Shown: positions 58,302-64,000 of the stretch, one piece after another | Numbering within the stretch: the first letter of the stretch is position 1 | How the letters are laid out: every line of letters begins with the position of its first letter | Source of the DNA: Saccharina japonica | Taxonomy: Eukaryota > Sar > Phaeophyceae > Laminariales > Laminariaceae | Direction of reading: 5' to 3' | DNA length: 64,000 nt | NCBI GenBank assembly: GCA_008828725.1 | Contig: MEHQ01003774.1 | Coordinates: 1 to 64,000, forward strand | Made by a program: the position numbers and the translations under genes | The notes under the pieces: generated by a model | The model's database searches: none | The model's input: the letters and a program-made list of their open reading frames with translations, nothing else | What the model was told of the DNA's origin: nothing

Positions 58302-59400
58302 GAGTAGGAGCAATTCGACGAAGGTCGACGGGGGAAAGAAAGGTCTGCAACATTATTTTTGGAAAAAAAACAGTAAGGCACGAACCGTAGTGGGGAGAGG
58401 GGAGGAGGGCCTGCTGTGTGACTCCGAATCTGAATTACGACTAGAATATACGAAGTATACAGAGAAGGTAGAGGAAAAATAAAATATACCAAAGAGGGGA
58501 AATGGTCGAAGTGGGCCACGACGACCCTGCGGGGCATCTTATATTTGTAGGGGACCCAGTCGGAGTTCGGGTGTCAAACGGGAAGAGCTGCCGGGTCATC
58601 AAAGAATATGGAACCAGGGCACGGCAGTCACAATTCGACGAGAATCGACGAGGGAGGAGAAGGCCAAAGAATTATCGCGAAAAAACAAAGTAAGGCACGT
58701 ACCGTAGTGGGGAGAGAGGAGACGAGCCTACTTAGTGACTCGAGATCTGAGTTACGACTGAAGAGGGAAGCGCGGCGATAATACATGGGATGGAGAAAAA
58801 CCAAAGTAATCACAATGTAGTACAAACTCCAAATCTGTTTTTGTATTGGTGAAACGAATCGCCCGATATAAATCCACAGCAATTACCCCTGTAAAAGCAA
58901 GTAAGCGTGATAGCGTGGATCAAATTCAGAAATAAATAATGCTGCAATTCCAGCAATCCCTGCGTGTCTGTCAGGACGGTGATGAACGGATAAGAACGGC
59001 CAAGAAACTAGGATCGCTCCCGTGGAGAGGGGTCCTGCTGTTCGGAGAATAATCCATCTAACTAATATGAGAGTTATGTCACCGCCGGAAGGGTTATGGT
59101 ATTCTAGCAGTTAACTACGAAGACTACTAAGGCTGAGGTCAGGGATTGGAGGCTCCTCATGAAAATGCGTATTCTCAGGTAGAACCAACTGTCTAGGGCA
59201 CCTACTACAGCGTGGGTAGGCACACTTCAACAAGAAGAGTCGTCGAGGGAAGAAAGTGCTGAAATATTATCGCGAAAAAAATGCAAGGCATAGACAGTAG
59301 TGGGGAGGGGGGAGAAAATACTACTTAGTGACTCCGGATCTGACTTACGACTATAAGGGAGAGAGAATCGAAGGGCGGTTAAAGTAAATTCGATAGACAA
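58302..59400 (+). repeat. Three copies of a ~150-bp dispersed repeat
   Basis: Copies start near 58307, 58630 and 59232 and share AATTCGACGA.AATCGACG, ATTATCGCGAAAAAA, AAGGCA(C/T)(G/A).ACCGTAGTGGGGAGAG, GAGCCTACTTAGTGACTC and GATCTGA.TTACGACT. A fourth copy is in the palindrome arms (21176-21330 and mirror), with GTAGTGGGGGAG and CCGGATCTGATTTACGACT. All four have the same internal order, so this is one family; it is noncoding. Confidence 0.7.
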
Positions 59401-59741
59401 AAAACACAAAAGCAAAAACAACATATATCCTGCCTGAGGTAAACTTAATTAAACAAACACCAGGTGGTATGAGAAATGAAGGGGCTCCCTACTCTACAAA
59501 AAGGGTGGGAATGAGAAACATGACAGACGCGTTGAAGTGGTCAAACTCCTATCTACATTATTAATCTACGGCATTGGCTGTTCTTCTCTTTTGGCTGTGT
59601 CCTCCAATCGTCATTGAATATTTTTATAGTTTAAGCGATTATAGTCAGCGCAGAAATATTCTATGGTTGATGGGCAGTTTTAGGTTGGTGTGTGTTGAGG
59701 GTTAGCAAAGAGAGTTGGTCGGTGGGTCGGTTGGTCCCTGG

Positions 59742-59990
59742 GACGCATGCTACGATAGACGTGCGCCCTGATTTTTCCAAGCTCCTCACTTAAGGAGCTC
59801 CATACGTCGCCGAAATATTGGATTTGTAGAAAAATAAAAGTGCTACCAAAGGCACAAGTTCACGACCTGAGTCTCTCGTGAGAAAGATTGCAACAAAAGG
59901 GAGAAAGTCCAACGAGTTTGGATTGCGGAACCCGATCATTAAGAAAACGTTTCCGCCCAAAGTTGCTACCTCTATCGTTGCACGCGGCTG
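59742..59990 (+). repeat. Diverged direct repeat, copy 2
   Basis: Partner of 55045-55270. It contains a small hairpin (AGCTCCTCACTTAAGGAGCT) at the place where copy 1 has a decayed version. Confidence 0.45.
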
Positions 59991-60344
59991 GTTATGAAGG
60001 CTGGCTGTCCCACCATCACCAACACCACCGACCAGCAGCAATCATAGTTAAGCGACGTGCGTCAGTGCAAACAACGTGTAGAGTGGGTGAGTGAATCGGT
60101 GGGTGGGTGTTTGTGATACGAAAACTGGCCGGAAACGACGTACATTGGTAGGGCCTCGTGTGTGCTGGGTAGGTATAATTATGACAACACCACGAGTGCA
60201 AAATGAAAAGTCAACCACAACAACAGAACAAGGTTCTAAAAAAGTCGTAACCACAACAATGCACCAACACCTAGAAAAAACGAAAAAAAGAAACGCACCA
60301 TCACTGCGCGAAAACAGTAATAACAAAATACTAAAGTGAACCCG

Positions 60345-60680
60345 TCGAATGGGACGCCCCACGGAGAAACTCATGGGATGTTATGCAACTCATCGTTCGT
60401 GTCCCTTGGGACGTGTCCCCTCCCATGGGAACGGCTCATGGGACGGCTAATGTCCCATGGCACGCCCCCACGGAGAAACGGATGGGAAATTTACCATCCC
60501 ATGGGTTGTGTCCCATTGAACATAACACGTCCCATCAGAACGGCCCATGGGACGTTCCATGGGACGGAGCTCGTCCCATTGGACGCCCCGCGATGAAACT
60601 CATGGGACATTTTCCAACCCATGCGTTGTGTTCCATGGGACAGAACACGCCCCATGGGAACGGCCCATGACACGTGGGAC
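60345..60680 (+). repeat. ~112-bp tandem repeat of CCCATGGG palindromes
   Basis: Three units begin at GACGCCCCACGGAGAAACTC-like text (60354, 60464 and 60577). Each unit contains several self-complementary GTCCCATGGGAC-type words plus GGTTGTGTCCCAT and AACACG.CCCAT. More CCCATGGGA words continue to 60775. Open frames here are repeat by-products. Confidence 0.75.
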
Positions 60681-60789
60681 GTCTCAAAACATTATATACT
60701 CCATGACACATCAAATCATCTAATAGGCGTCCAAGTATCATGAGACGTCCCATGGGATGTCACATGGGACATCTCAGGATCCGAAAAAT

Positions 60790-62920
60790 GTGTTTCACCT
60801 GTGCTGAGTGTTTACTGCTGTGTGTGTGCTTTATGTTCTATGTACAATGTATTACTCCTGTACAGGCTAAACGTGAAGAACACATAGGTACAGGGTCGAA
60901 TTCTAGATTTTTTTTATCGGGGTATAATCAAACGAAGAAGTAGAAAATCACCGACAGAAGTCACGATTGCAAAGCCTTTTCACTTCATTTTCTGTTTTCA
61001 TCATGTTTTCCGCAACTTCTATCTTCGGGGAATAATCCGAAATAATACATACTTCGTATCCCGAAAAGAGTTCTTCGCAATATCTCATCGTATGGCTATA
61101 AGGCCGCACCGGAATACAACCATTACATTTATGTACAAATCTTTAGTTTTTCATACATACGAGTAAGCGCCGAAATATACCAGTTTTAGCACGATTGACT
61201 GCTATAGAATACTTATTATCAACAGTACATTTTCTGACCGCAAGCTATATACCCCAACGTATTCAGGTTCAGTTTGGAGGGCTTAGTTAGGTCTTGGTGA
61301 TATAAGGTCTGGGTGAGATCAGGATGGTACCAAGCAGGAGAAGGATGCTGAGAAACCGAGTTCTCCTGGCAACCATGCGTATTTTACTTGGTTTTAGCGT
61401 CTATCCGTGTCGTACCTTACAGCCCAACAGTCGTGCAAGAGAATGTTTGTACGTGTGTACTTGTTTGTACGAATGTTAAGACGAACGTGCTCAGGTGTAC
61501 ACAGTGGTTGAACAAGAGTGGAATAAAGGCAATGCAAGGCCAATGGCTTGGAAGAAAACGAAATAATCGATAAGCGGAGGTGAAACAGAAAGAACAATGT
61601 AGTCAATTTCGCTGGGCTAATCAGGTAACCAAAACCAGTTAAAACGTTGAAGCTCAGCAACAATAATATAGCCATATTCAGGAGAACCTGTGTGTCATTA
61701 TTCCCTTATTCGCTGGTAGGGTCCATCCGCCCATTCACGTGGTTCGTTGGGTGTATGGTTTACTGCATCAGAGTATGAACCTGTTTATGAGGGAAACCGC
61801 ACAAGGTATGCATGATTTCGGTTATTGCCCTGAGAAAACGGTCAATTGTGAACACACACAAGAATATCCCCAAACAAACCCCGTGGTACAGCAGTAGTAG
61901 TAGGTAGCCCATTTTAAGGGACCCGGCGAATTTCTGCGCACCTTTTAGCCCACTATTGATTACAAGGGACCGATACCATCTCTAAAAAAGGACGTCGGTG
62001 TACAATGGACCTCCAACCACCGCTTGACCAGCTATCTATGTATAGGCAACGCACAGCGCGTATAGGGAATTTTAAACGCAAACTAATGGCGCTGTAAGAG
62101 GAGTACACATACATGTGGCCGGAACTATCACTTGGCCAATAATAGGCGAGGTTCCGGGCGCTTGGCACCGAGTTGACATCGTCAGAGCAGCATGAAGCGG
62201 AGCAGTACAACGTACAACGAGCGAGGTTCTGGTCGCTGTGGTCAGAATGATACGGTAGGGAGTTATATAGGGCCGTATACTGTCGGGTGCGGCATGGAGG
62301 GTTTGGCAAGTGTTTTAGTGCGTAGCTTTTGCCATACGCGAACACTGCGAATCCGTGCTCGATCGGAGTTCACGATTTCAGAGCTAAAGCAATGCTTTTT
62401 ACAAATGGACTTCGGCGCAAGCACCATGTATGTGAGGACAGCAGACCTTAAGATTTGTTCACTTCGGTGACTTTAATTTTGGAGTGTCGCCACCCATATA
62501 GGTATGTTGTTCGCACGAAACCGTTATTTCTAGTCGTCGACATCCAGCACACCCAGTGTCCCCGACGCAATTTTATACGGTAGGTACAGCAGCAGGAGTA
62601 CACAATTCATATTTTCCGTGTGGTCAAAGAGTTGATATGGTGCATCATCGTTTCGAAGTGGTTCTGTTTCCCGCCAAGTTTGTCCGCATATTGTAAGAAC
62701 GACGAACATGTAGTCTCCCTGTCGCCCACATACAGATATCTGCTGCTTGCTACACGCTCCTCGCTTTTCTCCTCCCTCCTTATACCCTGTCACCAACTGG
62801 CTCGACTCCTCTTGTCACCTCCTGACCCCAGACTACATCGAGTCGAGTAACGTGTCAGGTTTTACGCAGCTATCGTCGGAGTAAAGTTTCATTGTAATCA
62901 AGTATAAAACCCACCCGATA
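60790..62920. other. No gene recognised
   Basis: Only short open frames on both strands are present, the longest about 130 codons on the minus strand at 61953-62345, without a recognised family or splice support. Confidence 0.35.
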
Positions 62921-62924
62921 TTCC

Positions 62925-62958
62925 TCTTTGAGAATTGCCTTTTCGATGAGAATGGCGT
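62925..62958 (+). mobile_element. Fragment of TIR mini-element terminus
   Basis: TTTGAGAATTGCCTTTTCGA followed by TGAGAATGGCG matches the terminal repeat of the 38.9-kb element with one or two changes. The remainder of the element is not recognisable. Confidence 0.45.
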
Positions 62959-62959
62959 T

Positions 62960-64000
62960 TTAAATTCCGGTGCACAAAACGTCTCCAAATATTTGTTTGC
63001 CGTATGTGGGTAGTTTGACACGTGGGGCGACTTTATCGACAGTATCATGATATCGAGCCCGTGCGCCGTATGTCCAGTAGAGCAGTACATCGGCCGCAGG
63101 GGCAGACCGCACCAGCAGGACGCCATGCCCAAACACTACTGATTGTTTTGATGCTGTTCTGTACTACTAATATTATTATGTGCTGACATTCTGTTCTGAT
63201 CTTGTGGCCTCCGTATTGCTTGCTGCCACCAGTATACCTCCGAGTGTACTGCACCTGGTACTACAAGCATGACAACGTACGTATTCGTCTCAATATCGGC
63301 ACACGCAGTACAGCAGTAGTAGACCGATGTTACTGGCTTCGTTCACAACACCACATGCACCAGTAACTCGGACACCCACTCGCTTACGTGCGAAACTCCA
63401 CGCTCGCACCAGCTGCAGCTGCTTACCTTCCTGAACCACAGGTTTTTCGCTGCTGCTGCGAAACCGACGTACTGTACATGGCTCGAAACCAATGTCTAGG
63501 AAGGAGTATAGGCGTCTGACCTACGAATCCGCTTGCTGCTGCTGTACCTGCCGGCTGCCCAGAGCGCAACATTCTTCTGTGTGGCCTACCAAGCTACATC
63601 AGTAGTACCCTGGCCGAGGGTGCGGTTTTCTCACCTGTGTGGCTATTGCTTCCTTCCGAGCTGAAGCGGAAAGGCCAAGTCGCTCGCGCTTGTGATTTTT
63701 GAATTGGGGGGGCTTGGAGTTTAAAACGGCCTACTCACCAGGGGCGTCCGGAAAAAAAGAGAGAGCGACACACCACACCCCCAGAGGTCGAAATAGAAAA
63801 CCGTTGCAACCGTTGTGATCACATGATGAAATAAGAAAAAGAAAAACAATGATCCGTATTTTCATTTAGTTTCACTTGGTTTTACTGTAGTGACCCCTCC
63901 CTAACGAACAAAACAATATGTGAGGTGTCACTGGAGGTGTCGAAAAATAATTTTTCGACCACCCTCCTCGTACTCACCGATGTGAACTATTTAAGTCAAT
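62960..64000. other. No gene recognised; CTG/CAG-rich
   Basis: Short (CTG)n and (CAG)n runs (for example 63413-63425 and 63530-63545) and chance open frames only. Confidence 0.35.

Overview
This is a nuclear eukaryotic window, gene-poor and repeat-rich. It has two multi-exon genes with GT-AG introns of about 190-340 bp, a four-unit interstitial TTAGGG telomere tract, a Ty1/copia LTR retrotransposon, hAT-, piggyBac- and mariner-type non-autonomous DNA elements, and many satellites and CAG/CTG microsatellites. Nothing is bacterial, organellar or rRNA. I cannot name the species. TTAGGG telomeres, intron-bearing genes and abundant CAG runs would fit an alga or another protist (a stramenopile such as a brown alga is one candidate), but this is a guess.

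Layout. 1-6.8 kb: diverged dispersed and tandem repeats, chiefly a roughly 175-215 bp satellite. 6.8-15 kb: a diverged inverted duplication carrying two convergent five-exon genes for CAP/PR-1-type proteins (A on +, B on -); both reconstruct to open reading frames of 248 and 257 residues with a matching exon plan. 15-17.8 kb: no gene recognised. 17.8-33.8 kb: a very large palindrome with two arms of about 5.47 kb that look identical, separated by about 5.07 kb of GGCCCG-rich hAT-like elements, satellite and nested tandem duplications. 33.8-36.5 kb: a further direct copy of the spacer material. 36.5-42.3 kb: G-rich and CAG-rich tracts, a TIR element and a 41-bp minisatellite in two blocks. 42.47-47.27 kb: a nearly intact-ended Ty1/copia element on the minus strand (LTRs, 5-bp target duplication, Gag, degraded pol). 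47.3-52.1 kb: repeats, including a hAT-type foldback element carrying a piggyBac-like mini-element in one arm. 52.1-64 kb: a second TIR-element copy, a degraded tyrosine recombinase, a telomere-like tract and several dispersed or tandem repeat families.

The only confident cellular protein genes are the CAP pair. CAP proteins are usually secreted, but no signal peptide is visible in the modelled first exons, so the true 5' ends may lie in unseen upstream exons. Most other open frames are by-products of repeats. I found no convincing new multi-gene system. The most unusual structures are the large palindrome, whose inner junction falls on an ambiguous base and may be an assembly product, and the nested transposons in which one arm of the host hairpin keeps the uninserted site.
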